Shown here piece after piece: positions 53,183 through 64,000 of a stretch of DNA of 64,000 nt (positions within the stretch are counted from its first letter, which is position 1; the number at the start of each line of letters is the position of its first letter). The DNA is from Lumnitzera littorea (taxonomy: Eukaryota > Streptophyta > Magnoliopsida > Myrtales > Combretaceae). Both the position numbers and the translations under genes were made by a program. The stretch lies in NCBI GenBank assembly GCA_024138015.1, contig JAMXBB010000007.1, positions 71,012,718 to 71,076,717 on the forward strand, in the 5' to 3' direction. Below the pieces are notes generated by a model. It saw nothing but the letters and a program-made list of their open reading frames with translations. It was not told the DNA's origin and made no database searches.

Positions 53183-54772
53183 TAGGATAACTTATACAAT
53201 AACTATTAGAGTGACTTGAAATGGGGGAAGAAATCAACAACAATACACAATAATCTACTTACATTTAGGGAAGGTTTGATTTTAAAGCATTGAGGTGGTT
53301 GCATTTTATTTTTCCATGCATCACAAAAGGTTTGTATATCATAATTTATTCATTCTATTTAGATGTTATACATAACCTTGGTACTAAATGCACAATTAAA
53401 AATTTGAAATTGAGAGTTTTACCTTTTGAGATAGCTTAATATTGTTATTGTAGGAAAACACTTTGAAGTGATCTATCTACTAAATTGAACTATTTGAACA
53501 TATACGTCAAATGAATGGTCAAGGTGAATTTACTCACATAAAGTTAAAGGCTATTAGTATAAGTTTATTTTCTTATTTAGTTCACATTCTTATTTAATCT
53601 TTTAGGACTTCTAATGTTTAAAATGTTAAATAGACTTTTTAAGAAAAATTAACCAAGTCATAAATGTGAATTATTGTGAAGATTCCTTATCATAACATAG
53701 TTTTATTGCAAATGCATTAGTAAAGCAACTGGAGATCCTAATCATAGGAGGTTAGGATTTCGAGTTAGGGAAAATCATAGGACATATTTGGAAATAATAA
53801 GAGCATATTCTCTTGTAGCTTAAGTTATAGTGATTTATCATCCATCATTACTCTAGAGCAACTTTGAGAGATACTAGAAAAGATGCAACAAGCTATGTAA
53901 GAACAAATGAAAAAGAGGGAGCAAAGGTCACAAGGAAAAATAGAGAAAGAGTAAGATAGTTTGGCGAATTCGACAACATAGTTTACTTCTTTAACTCTTC
54001 TTCTCTTTTCTCCTTTCGTTTTTCTCTTTAAACTCTCTCTCCCCCTTTACCATTTATTCTTACGTGTTACATCTTTTATATTATCTCTTCAAGTTGTCCT
54101 TAAGAGATGATGGATAATGAGTCACCAAAACTTGAGCTACTAGAGGATAAGCTCCTACAATTCACAAGCCTATTTTGCGGTTTTTCCCTAATCCGAAATT
54201 CCTATAACCTCCCATGACTAGGACCTTCAATTACTTTTGCCCATGCATTTGATCAAAGATAGATTATGATGAAGAATCTTCACTATATTTCACTTTAAAT
54301 AACAATATATTTTTCCTCATAGAGTTTATTCCAAATATTACATACTAGAAGTAATGAAGGATTGAATAAGGAATATAAATGAAATAACAAGATAAACTTA
54401 CACTATCAATATTTGATTTCTTATCAATAAATCTACCCCAACCATTATCCTTCTATGTGTATATTCAATTAGTTCAATTTGAGAGATATGTGCTTAAAGG
54501 TGTTTTTCTACAATAATAATATCAAGCTATCTTAAAAGAAATAACTTATAATTTCTAGTTTCTTATTGTACATTTAGTATGCAGATTATGTATAATGTTT
54601 TTTGAAAAAGGAATAAATCATAAGCATAGCAACCCTTTACAATGCATGGAAAATGAAATGAAACGAAACCTCTTCAATGTTTTTAAATTAAGCCTTCCTT
54701 CATTATTACATCTTGCATCAGATTTTTAATCCCATTTGAAGTTACTTCAATAGTAATCAATTAACTTATCCC
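53183..54772. repeat. 1.6-kb long inverted repeat (palindrome), spacer ~24 bp
   Basis: Left arm 53183-53960 and right arm 53985-54772 are reverse complements along their full length with moderate divergence. In the left arm, aggataact...cttgaaatggg matches the reverse complement of the right end, and ttccatgcat, atagcttaatattgttattg, gtgaagattc, aatgcat, ggttaggatttcg and aaaagatgcaac each have their partner in the reverse complement of the right arm in order. The spacer is ttggcgaattcgacaacata plus a few bases. No protein is encoded. It could be a foldback-type or long-TIR non-autonomous DNA transposon, or an inverted duplication. No target duplication was recognised. A transcript would form a long hairpin. 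Confidence 0.88.
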
Positions 54773-55739
54773 ACATAATAGGCCCAATCCAACTAGTCCC
54801 ACGTCCCTTTATATCTTCTACTTTTCCTATGCCAACTAATTTCTACAAACTTCCTTTTTAGGCTGATTAAATAAGCTCAATCGTCTAAATGATATATTGG
54901 TATTGCAATCACCTTCTACAATGTCATGCACAAATATAAAATTTGCCCCTTTTAAAAATAGTGGAAACGCTACACAACAAATCAAACTAACTTGTAATCT
55001 TTAGAAAGTATTTTGTGGAATCCATGAAAAATTAGCAAGCATACCAATCAATTTATAGAGTGGGTGAGCACCAAAGTTGTATTTTTCAGAAGGAGGAAAA
55101 GGATAAAAAGCAGAACTAAGAACTAAACTATATCATCCCTATTCTAATCTAAGCACAAAAATGAGTAATTGAAACATGCAACTAGACTAAAACAATAGTA
55201 AGAAATTAAAACAAATTAAATGCAATTTTGGTGACTCACAACCATCAGGTGAAGTTCAACAAACATTTAAGATAGGGTGGTGCTTCATTAATCCTTTAAA
55301 CTCGTTATTACCATGTTTTGAAGATATCTATATTGGTATCAACATGGAGTTTAACCATACTCACTAGGTTGACTCTAATTTCATATTGTGACACCTATAA
55401 TATAGTAGAAGTATTGTATATCCTAACCAATTTTAGCTCATGGTGAATATAAGGATTGAAGGCCTAATTCTTAAGAATTACCCATTCAAGTTAGGAATCT
55501 TAAATTCTATTGAGGATTTTCGAATTATTAATGCGGTATAAACCCTATTAGAATAATAAGGAGGGAGGCCCAATATGTGAGAACCATTACTTAGCTCGAC
55601 ATTAACCCAACACCCGAGTTATGCCTAATTTTTTTCCCCATAAAACTAGCTAGACTTCCATTTCCATACACAACACAATATCAATAAATCAGCTATAATA
55701 ATAAGTTCATCAAATTCTACACAAGCTCAATATCACAAA
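54773..55739. other. AT-rich, unassigned
   Basis: No coding potential and no internal repeat noticed. Confidence 0.4.
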
Positions 55740-56100
55740 TTAGCTCATACTATCAACAACATACATAATAACAAGATATATAACATTAAAAACACATAAT
55801 ATAAACTTCAACAACATCAAGGTATTCATAAGATGAAAGTTAGTGAAAACCCGGTTTTTAAGTACAAAAGCTCTAACCTGTAAATGTAGCGCAAATCCAA
55901 TGTTACCCGTGTTCAGAGCACATGCAAAATACACTAAACTACTAATACCTAAGAGCTAAATACAGAAAGAAACAAAAAAGAAGAAAATAAAATATAGAAG
56001 GAGGAGGAGGAGGAGGCGACGACCCGAAGGTCTGGAGCTGCGACGGATGAAATTAAAATAAGAAGAGAATAAAACCTAAACTACTCTACTCTACTGTGTC
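55740..56100 (-). other. Possible 5' exon and leader of a minus-strand transcript
   Basis: Downstream (minus) of the TATA box at 56121-56133 is a leader with CTCC repeats, a GC-richer stretch (56020-56050) and a short frame starting at 55934, MYFACALNTGNIGFALHLQ, which ends at CAG|GTTAGAGC, a good plant splice donor at about 55877. This arrangement is what the beginning of a host gene or processed fragment would look like. No second exon is recognised and no protein family is suggested. Confidence 0.3.
55998..56017. repeat. GGA trinucleotide microsatellite
   Basis: aggaggaggaggaggaggc, six units, in the putative leader; on the minus strand it is a CTCC/CCT run, common in plant 5' UTRs. Confidence 0.8.
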
Positions 56101-56120
56101 CGTAAAATGAAAAGGAAAGC

Positions 56121-56133
56121 ATTTATATATAGC
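56121..56133 (-). promoter_or_regulatory. TATA box on the minus strand
   Basis: Minus strand GCTATATATAAATGC. About 210 bases upstream is a TGGGCC/GGCCCA motif (56344-56349), which is common in promoters of broadly expressed plant genes. Proposed core promoter; function is inferred. Confidence 0.4.
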
Positions 56134-56140
56134 TTTTGAT

Positions 56141-57618
56141 TCCGGGCGTGAGTGGCACTTGGTGAAGGAAGTAATCATCTCCTATGTGAGCTCCACGGTG
56201 GACATCTTTTCTCTCATCCCAGGCTAATTGCAATTTGGAAGGGGGAGGGCTAATCAGGTGTGTAGGGCCATAGTGAGATTTCCAATTCTTTTCTCTCGTC
56301 AGGCTTCTTTTGTAAGTGTAAATGGTGGGGCAATTGAATGGGATGGGCCTACAATATTGGAAGTCCAATTTCACCCTTTGAAGTGTCTGGATAAAAATTG
56401 CAAATGGAGAATTCAAATATTCTTCTTCTTGCCGGCGTGATTCAATGTACATGGAGTATGAATTCCACTACCGTTCCGACTATTGAGTTCAATGCGGAAA
56501 TTCCGCTTCTCATATATTTTTGCACTTGAAGTAACTTTTTATATATCTTTTGATTCAGCACATTTTTCCTATCACATATACAATAATTAATTATGAAAAA
56601 AATGCCTTTTGGTTGAAATAAAGACATATAAACACGAGTCATTTAAACCTTCATTTAGCTCATTTTTCAATATTTTATCATGTTGACCTATCTAATGTGT
56701 AATATATTATTTTTATGTGATTAATTAAATAAAAGTACCATAAATTACACAAAAATTGTAAGATTTTAATATGGAAAAGGTATGTAAAATACAAACTTAT
56801 CATATATCATCCATACTTATTTTATCTTACACTCATCTGCTGGATCCAAAGTATATAATTTACCAAAGTTAATTGAATGTTATAAGTTAACATTTTGAAA
56901 TTGATAAAAACATCCCACGATGGAGTTAATTTAGTTAAGCTGAAATAAATCTCACAGTGATTCCTTATTTCTAGGGTTAAGCTTCCCCCGAGATGAGATG
57001 GACTTTGAAAATTTATTTCGATAGCCACTATTTGTGGCACTTTAACATTTTTTAAACTACCATATAACAATATATAAGAATAATTATCACAGATTCAATA
57101 GTATTATTGCAAAGTTTCAATAATTCACCTAAACTACAAAAATCTCATTAATAGCCTTAATAATTGTGCAATGTGCTACATTTATAGTGTAGGGAGTCTC
57201 TCTGCAAGGCCACTGTGTAACAAGACAATTGCTCTCATGATGCTTCATGTCTTGGTCCTCTAAGCCATTAGGTAATTTTAGAGAAGCATTTTGTAGAAAA
57301 GGAATTTCTATATGTGATTTTGTCATCATTCTACTCTTATATCTCTTTATTAATTGTACTATTTGCTACATCAGTTGATTTAAAATATGCTTATGACACG
57401 ATTTGTGAAATTAATGGTTTGTCCCTTACCAATGCATTTTTAACACCCCTTCCATCCTCTATAAAAATGTCAAAACTATTCAATTAAGGTATCGTATTCA
57501 ATAGAGTGAAGATGCATATAATTAATACATTTGATTTATTTTCCTAAAGGAAAGTACTAATAAATAAATCTAATAATAAAATTGTAGACTTGGTGAAATC
57601 AGCTATAAAAGTCGCTAT
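56141..57618. other. Unassigned, possibly upstream region of the promoter at 56.1 kb
   Basis: 56141-56460 is less AT-rich than its surroundings; overlapping frames of 109 (minus) and 70 residues (plus) exist there, neither with a recognisable domain. 56460-57618 is AT-rich, with no coding potential. Confidence 0.35.
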
Positions 57619-57795
57619 ATATTCCAATATAGTACTTAGAATAGCTCATTCTCTTTCATTATAGAACTTTGACAATAGAAGTAGCAATAATCACTAAAAA
57701 TATATACAAATATGTATTCCAATAGAGTACTTGGAATATCTCATTCTCTTTCATTATAGAACTTTAACAATAGAAGCAGCAACAATCATTAAAAA
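57619..57795. repeat. Direct tandem duplication, 96-bp period
   Basis: tattccaatatagtacttag... from 57619 and tattccaatagagtacttgg... from 57715 are two copies about 80 bases long, with shared catt ctctttcattatagaactt and acaatagaag parts and roughly eight differences. Confidence 0.9.
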
Positions 57796-58669
57796 AAAAT
57801 CAAATATTAGAGAAAATTATTAATGTAAAGATAAAACAATGCTATATAACTTCATTGAATTTATAGTTCACACAAATAAAAATAGAAGACAAAGAAGTCA
57901 ACAATCTTTGAGTATCAAAAATATTTAAGTACAATAAAACCCATGCTTGAAACTTGAAAATATTTCGCATGTTCCCTTCTCTAATATTTTGGTCAAATTC
58001 ATATTCATAATTTTCTTCATCACAACTTAAGTAAGTTTGTTCAAAATCTTCTTAATCCTCTTTTACTTCTTGATTAACTTGATGTGTTGTATGAACTTCA
58101 TCAAGATTTACTTCTTCTATGTTCAACATAGACAAGAATTCTTGCATTATCAAGTTCTATGGTTGCAATTACCAATAGAGATACTACCATTTCCTTATCT
58201 TGTTAGCACCCATTCCTTATCTTTGATGTTTTTTGATCTTGTTCTTCATTTAGAGGAATGTTAAATCTACTTCTTGCTTTAATTCTACATATAGCCTACC
58301 AATCCTTTGATGGTCTCTTCTTCCCCAAAAAAGTTGCATGGTATACTTATTTAGCTTACTAAGCGAATATGAACAGTTTATACAAAGCAAGTCTAAACTT
58401 ATTATCAATGAGCCATCAAGAATATACTATGGTCTTTCTTTATGTCAAACTAATCACACTTAAACAAGATAAGTCAATTCTTCACTCCATAATAATTTAA
58501 GTTAATGATGTTTGTTGGTCCTTCACAAGCAATCAACAAAGAAAAGGGAAGAGGTGAGGTGTGTTTAGGGGGTAAGGGTAGAGCAATGTTGGGAACTAAT
58601 TGCTTAGCAAAATTTAAAACTTTTTTGAAATAAAGAACCCCTTTTGATTACTTGTATAAACAGCCTAGA
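57796..58669. other. AT-rich, unassigned
   Basis: No coding potential, no repeat seen. The 75-residue frame at 58037-58264 is Phe/Leu-rich translation of pyrimidine-rich DNA. Confidence 0.4.
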
Positions 58670-60330
58670 TGTCAGGACCCTAAAGGGGGCCTAGTAGGAT
58701 TACCTAAAATTTCCATAACATGTGTGCACCCATAATATGAAAACCGTCTTGTAAGTCAGAGATTGCAAGACTCTAAATAATAAATCACTAAGATTAATGA
58801 TTTTCAAGTAATTAATTTATTATAACATGACATAATATATAATTATAAATAACTATGGATATCCGGTATCCCACAGTTCCTTAGAACCGCAGAGAATCGG
58901 TATCCCCTACCAAATAATAAGACAGGATTACCAACATTATAAAACTGTAGGTAGAATTAAATTATATTAGATTCTAACATGTGAATATTTTCTACAAAGA
59001 GTGTTATGTATCACCTATAAAAAAAAAAAATTCAACTAATCTTAACACTAATGTACATATCTTCATCTCGCACTCAGCACTCGAGACATATCCCAATCCC
59101 ATCGTATGTAAACCTATAAAGAAAACTAAAGGGGAATGAGCATAAAACAGCTCAGTGAGTTCGTTCCTCACCACTACCGGTCAGGTAAGTTTTCACACAT
59201 TATTATCACACATGCAAGCAAGCTATCTACATACATAATAAATACAGGCGTGATGAATGCAAACAACATATCCATAGGAGTCCGGAACTATGGAAGGTGT
59301 AGAATTACGTCGTCTACACTTCGATTATCCCCTGTACTTACCCGCACAGAGCACCTCAGTTTACTCGCATGAGGCTACCTAGGGGCACCACCCCACTAGG
59401 CAAAACTCGACTATTACCCTAATCGAGAAAAGAGTTTCAATCCAAATAGGGGGAGTCCGAACTAGGACTATCCACTCTCCAAGGCCCCTTGGGTACAAAC
59501 ATGCGAGTCCTCTCGCAACCAAAAATAACCAAGGCCTTTTAGGTACAATAAAGCGAGTCCTCTCACTATCAAGTAGAGAACCCATGCTAGCTTTGCCTTA
59601 ACGTTAAAAATACTACTTATGGCTCCACAAGCCCTTACAGCGATCATGCAAAAATTTGTTTAAGGATAGAAAAGCTTTTGCCAAAAATACTTTTCTTAAG
59701 ATTTTTGCAAGGCTAGTACTCTCCATTCATACCTTTACCAAATCATAGACATGCGACGAGTAGAACCGGTTATTTGGGTCAGACATTTATATTTATCAAT
59801 TTAAAAAGGTGGTCACACAAATGATGGCATACAAATAGAACAGTCATTCAAGCATACAAACAATAGCAAACAACAAAACATCATACAAATAACATGCAAA
59901 AGCAAGTAGCAGGTCATCAGAACTCCCTCACCTGGATTATTGCTCATTCTCCAAGCCTTTAGGGTTTCCAAGACTCGACATCGAACGCCTAAATCAAAAT
60001 GGTAAACCTTATAAGTGTTCTGAGAATTCAGATTCCTTAGTCAACTAAAAGTCTATTGTAGTTTATCTAGTTTCCTCCAATATAACCCGAGTATAGTACG
60101 TATAGGGTTACCATACTCCATGAGATTAATGGTAACTATTTTCTTATATTAGTAAGGTATGAGGCTTCCTTTATGTATTTTGCAATTTTTTTTTTTTGTT
60201 CTGATTTCGATATTTGTGAACTTATAGTCATTTTTCATCGTTTTCAGACGCACGTTCACACGGTAATGTCCGTTTTGGACGTTAAGACCCGTGTTTTATG
60301 ATATGGGCTAAATTTATTAAAATTTTATCT
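58670..60330. repeat. Possible LTR or LTR fragment of a further Ty3/gypsy element
   Basis: Opens with tgtcaggaccctaaaggggg, similar to the inner ends (TGTCACGACCC-type) of large plant gypsy LTRs read on the plus strand, and carries aatgagcataaaacagctca followed by gtgagtt, a word I associate with such LTRs. It includes a 50-bp direct repeat at 59480 and 59530 (caaggcc...gggtaca...gcgagtcctctc). No second LTR, primer site or coding sequence supports it, so the call is weak and the right end is arbitrary. Confidence 0.3.
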
Positions 60331-62399
60331 TATTGAAGTTTAATTACTCTTATTACTTATGTTTATGCCCTAGTTTAGGATTTAATGATTGAATTAGCTA
60401 TTTGATTCTTACGCTTAGGAAATTTTACATTAGTGCTACTAGTCCACATACTTGATTAAATTTAATTCAATTTAGGAAGAGTATGAAGGTTTAAGGGATT
60501 TTCGACTTCTAAATACACATATATACCTATGTTATGTGCTTATGTAATCTTATTATTTCTTCTATTATAAACCTATGCTTACATCATCACTTATGTAACC
60601 AATTGATGATGTCATGGCTTATGTAATGCTTAAATAATGTCATGGCTTATGTAATCCATTTATTACATGTAAATATATATGTCATTAAGTACTTATACAT
60701 ATACATATGTTTTATACCTACCTACACTCATAACATACTAATATATATACTTATGTCCTTATACTTTATACATACATATACTTATACATCTATTTAGGTT
60801 TATACCGTATTTATCCATGTATACATACTCATATACCTATACGATCATATACATATTTTTATACAAAAATTCGTATGCCTAATCTTTTCCTTAAGAAAAA
60901 CTTCCTAATTCCATTCTTTTGTATTTTTATGTATGTATTTAGTGTAGTATACACATATATAGTTAGATATGGTCTTAATTCAAGTTATGTACATGATAAA
61001 TACTCATGTACAAAGGTTCACATACATGTATTCTTTTAGTATTCCCTTATGTGCACATACTTATAAGCATATACTCATGTCTTCCTTTCTTCTTCTTCAT
61101 AATTCCTAATTTCTACACTTAAAAATGGAAACTTTGTTCCCTCTTCTTCAAGACAAAACTAAACATATGATTACTTACATAATCTATCTAATTAACTAAC
61201 TAATGAATAATATAAAGTAACATAAAACAACTTAAAGACATACCTTTAATTGTGTTGAAATTAAGAAGACAAAAGGAGGAGTGATGAGAGTGAAATGGGA
61301 AGAAAAAGCTCACGGCAATGGGGAATGTTTTTGTTTTGTTTCTTTTGCTTTATTTTGATTATGGAAGGAGGAGAATGGTGGGGTCTAGAAGGGGAGATGT
61401 ATGGACGGCAATTGAGGAGAAATGGAGAAGAAAAAAAAATCAAAAAGAAAGAAAAGAAAAGCCATCATTAACGAAGAGATATTTTCTTTATCTCTTAAGT
61501 CTATTGTTGACTTTTCAAAGTGTTGAATTGGTCAACTCTTCTTAAGTATGTGTAATTTTATGCACATAATGTAGTGATTAAAGGAAATTAAGGGAAAAAT
61601 GAAGGAAATGAGAGGAAATGAGGTATATGATGAATTGATTAGCAAACATAGTTGATGAGGTCTTACTTTAAGTCTTTATAACTTATATATCTCATTTAAT
61701 AAACCACTTTGGATAACAGGTGCAAAAAGTACTAATTTGAATATTAAAGTTCACTACATGTAACCTAATTTTCAACTATAACCCAGACTATTCTAATCAC
61801 ATACTTAAGGGATAAATATATTCTATGACTCATTATCTTAGTTTCTAATGGATTACTTGAGGATTCGAATTATATAAGCATGAATGAGGGTCATCTCTAA
61901 TATTTTACTAATAATTTGACAAAATATGAGCATTATATTATTAATTAGGGTTTTAGGATTTACAATGATGAATTATTGCTTTTATATCCTTAAAGTTATG
62001 GTTTTAGGGTTCTTATTACTTTAAGGCACAATCTCTAATGTTTTTACACATTTAAGGTTTCATATATTCTTACGCGATTAAATCTTCAATTGTCATCTTA
62101 GGGTTTTGATGAGGTTCGAGGTTTTAGGGTCTTTGTATGCGGTTAGGGGTTCAATTGATGATTTAAGGTTTTTTGTATCCACTTTAGGTTTTGGATTGAG
62201 ATTTTAATCGGTTTTAAATCTTACTGGCTCTTTTGAGTTCGGGAAATCATCTACAGTTTAGACGTTTGTTTCTATACTTAGAAAGCTAAATTCGCAGGGT
62301 TTACACTAGAGTTTAGCTAGATTTTGATAAATAAAAAATTATAAATAAATAAAAGAGAGAGGGTTTAAGAAGATCAAGTATAGGATTTATAGAGATTCC
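60331..62399. other. AT-rich sequence with TA/CA-rich low complexity, unassigned
   Basis: 60690-60870 is a run of atacatat/acttatac words. 61260-61480 is a GA-rich patch (gaggaga, gaagaaaa), whose frames (61261-61443 minus, 61318-61545 plus) are low complexity. It may be the outer part of the LTR-like sequence that starts at 58670, but this is not shown. Confidence 0.35.
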
Positions 62400-63617
62400 T
62401 TTTGATGAGTCAATCCTCTCTTCTAGCTCTACTTATTGAAAATCCGGTCGTCTACATTAGTCATTCTACTATTTTCAATAATTAAAAGAAGAGTACAAGT
62501 ACAGCCTCTTCAACTGCAATCCACACAACTCTATTCTCCTAACTTGTCTTCCAACTAGAATAGAACTAGTGTGATCAACTCTCTCTTGATTATAATACAA
62601 TCTATTTTGAACAAGTCTAAAGCAAGAACAAAAATATAATTTTCTAGAGTATTTAGCACAACGATTTGTAACAATTGAGAAAATAAAGTTTGCTCTTAAA
62701 TGATCTTTTTCAAATGCTTTTTTTTTTCTTTATGCAATGAATATAAGAAAACTGTATATATTTTCTTTACAATTCCTTCTCTTTTTAAATTTTTGAGAGC
62801 AATAGCTAGTGAATCCCTTAAACATTATATGAGAACTGTCTTTTTTTTTTTTTTTTTCTTAAATGGCTTGGTTGATCCTTATCTCTTTATAGATTCAAAA
62901 TATCAAGCTTGTAGTTACTAAAATATCTCCACAAATATTTGCATAATTCAAAATATTCAAATATGGATGACTTTTCCTTATCAAACTTTGAATAATCTTG
63001 GGTATTCTAGATAAGATCTTCATAACTTTAATTCGTCCAACAATCTAGCTTCCATTTTATTTACACAATATGAATTCGAAATATCCGAAACTCTATGTGC
63101 TAACCAACTTAACCATAATATTGAGTCTCATAAAAACTTATAAGAAATTCCTTCTTAAATAGTGAACCGTATCAAATGTATTACTCAAATATACTTAGCT
63201 AATGAAGCTGGACCTTAACCTACAAAACAAATAACATTAGATAAAAATAAGTTCTTATATATTACTTCTAAGTCCGCTACTATGTTTTCTAATCTCTTTT
63301 GAACAACATCCGATCTTCTCATGCTTGCTTATAAATTTGTTTATAAGTCTTCAAAATTCTTTTGACTAACTTCTATACTTATTGAAATTGCTTCAAAGTT
63401 TGCTTCAATGTCAATGTTTCTCAAGAAATCTATCAACTCATCCTTTTGAGGATTAGAAGCTTCTAACTGTTCTTCTAACTTCTTCGTCATAAGTCATATT
63501 ACTTACTTTTATCTTTACTTCTAAGTCACTATCATAGCTATGAATACTTAAACATTTATTAGTGAAATTTTGGTGTTTGTTATTATCAAAACATGTAGTC
63601 AAGGGATCGAACATTCT
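62400..63617 (-). repeat. Possible copia-type LTR, minus orientation
   Basis: On the minus strand TGTTCGATCCCTTGACTACA starts at 63617, directly after the purine run CCAAAAAGGGGAGAA (63618-63632). This is a polypurine tract followed by an LTR-like TG start. The following tttgataataacaaacacc resembles LTR starts of SIRE/Maximus-type copia elements as I recall. The far end is not defined and no second LTR is visible. The 61-residue frame at 63453-63638 crosses this junction and is not counted as a gene. Confidence 0.35.
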
Positions 63618-64000
63618 CCCCTTTTTGGACAATGACAAAACACTTAATGAAAAATATTTAGATCAAGTAAATATAGTTAGATATGAACAAATTATATCGA
63701 TTTAGATATTTAGACCAAAATTTTCAATTTAAATGCAATTTTACAGGAAAAAATATTTTTTTTTTTGCCACTTCTCCCCTTTTTTGTTTCTAGTAAAGAT
63801 AGAACACAAATAGCAAAAAAGAACATATAAAGGAGATAAACTAACATTGATCATCAAAACATGAGTTCAAAGAGATTGTAGTTACACTAGAAACAAGACA
63901 AAAATTAAACTAAACAATAGAATTGATAGATACTAAACTAAATAGAAACTAAACTAGTGTTTGGGTAGAAGATGACTAAGGAAAAGATGGACAAGTGGTA
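63618..64000. other. Right edge, possible interior of a copia-type element
   Basis: If the LTR to the left is real, this would be the last part of its interior. There is a second purine run on the minus strand at about 63768-63786 (aaaaaaggggagaagtggc). No protein could be read in the remaining bases. Confidence 0.3.

Noticed and set aside
56123..56452. 109-residue frame on the minus strand as a gene
   Set aside because: It ends just beyond the TATA box, overlaps a frame on the other strand, and has no recognisable motif. The promoter reading of the region is more consistent.
1..64000. tRNA, rRNA or other structural RNA genes
   Set aside because: No sequence with tRNA box A/B spacing and cloverleaf pairing, and no rRNA motif, was noticed. 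The short tRNA-like words found are primer-binding sites.

Overview
The window is a piece of a seed-plant nuclear genome, most likely a eudicot, from repeat-rich heterochromatin. It is strongly AT-rich, has no long intact open reading frame, and nearly all of it can be explained by degenerate LTR retrotransposons of the Ty3/gypsy superfamily nested in one another. No complete host gene is visible. The only candidate for host-gene sequence is a promoter-like stretch near 55.7-56.4 kb on the minus strand.

Layout. (A) 1512-12117, minus strand: an Ogre/Tat-type element with LTRs of about 2.4 kb. It has a primer-binding site and polypurine tract but no polymerase genes, only gag-like scraps and two long tandem arrays next to the 3' LTR. 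(B) 18656-33118, minus strand: a full-length 14.5-kb Ogre-like element with a perfect 5-bp target duplication (AAACA). It holds ORF1, gag, protease, reverse transcriptase, RNase H, a second (archaeal-type) RNase H and integrase, all broken by stops and frameshifts. (C) 33124-38987, plus strand: the 3' half of a relative of A, colinear with A's non-coding interior and again with tandem arrays before the polypurine tract and a 3-kb LTR. (D) about 38987-53160, plus strand: the 3' half of a different Tat (Retand-like) element with RNase H and integrase remains, a long antisense gene carrying a probable intron, a second antisense unit, and the 3' LTR. (E) 42275-48919, plus strand: a 6.6-kb chromovirus (CRM/Reina-like) inserted into the antisense gene of D, with both LTRs, a near-perfect target duplication, and gag-pol remains.

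Between A and B (12.1-18.6 kb) lie fragments: a plus-strand LTR, an Ogre 5'-leader fragment, a separate Tat-type LTR with a TATA box, and an LTR start joined to an oppositely oriented LTR end. To the right of D is a 1.6-kb near-continuous palindrome (53183-54772). After that comes AT-rich DNA with a local 96-bp duplication, a GGA microsatellite, and weak signs of further LTRs out to 64 kb.

How the parts relate. B once encoded everything for mobility and could in principle have served A and C, which keep similar primer-binding and polypurine signals but no enzymes. D carries genes transcribed against its own polymerase. All elements show decay typical of methylated DNA: stops at former Arg, Gln and Trp codons, and the catalytic Glu of both plus-strand integrases (D and E) reads as Lys. 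The most interesting signals are the element-specific tandem arrays at the same position in three elements, the duplicated antisense promoter with a probable spliced antisense gene in D, and the long palindrome.
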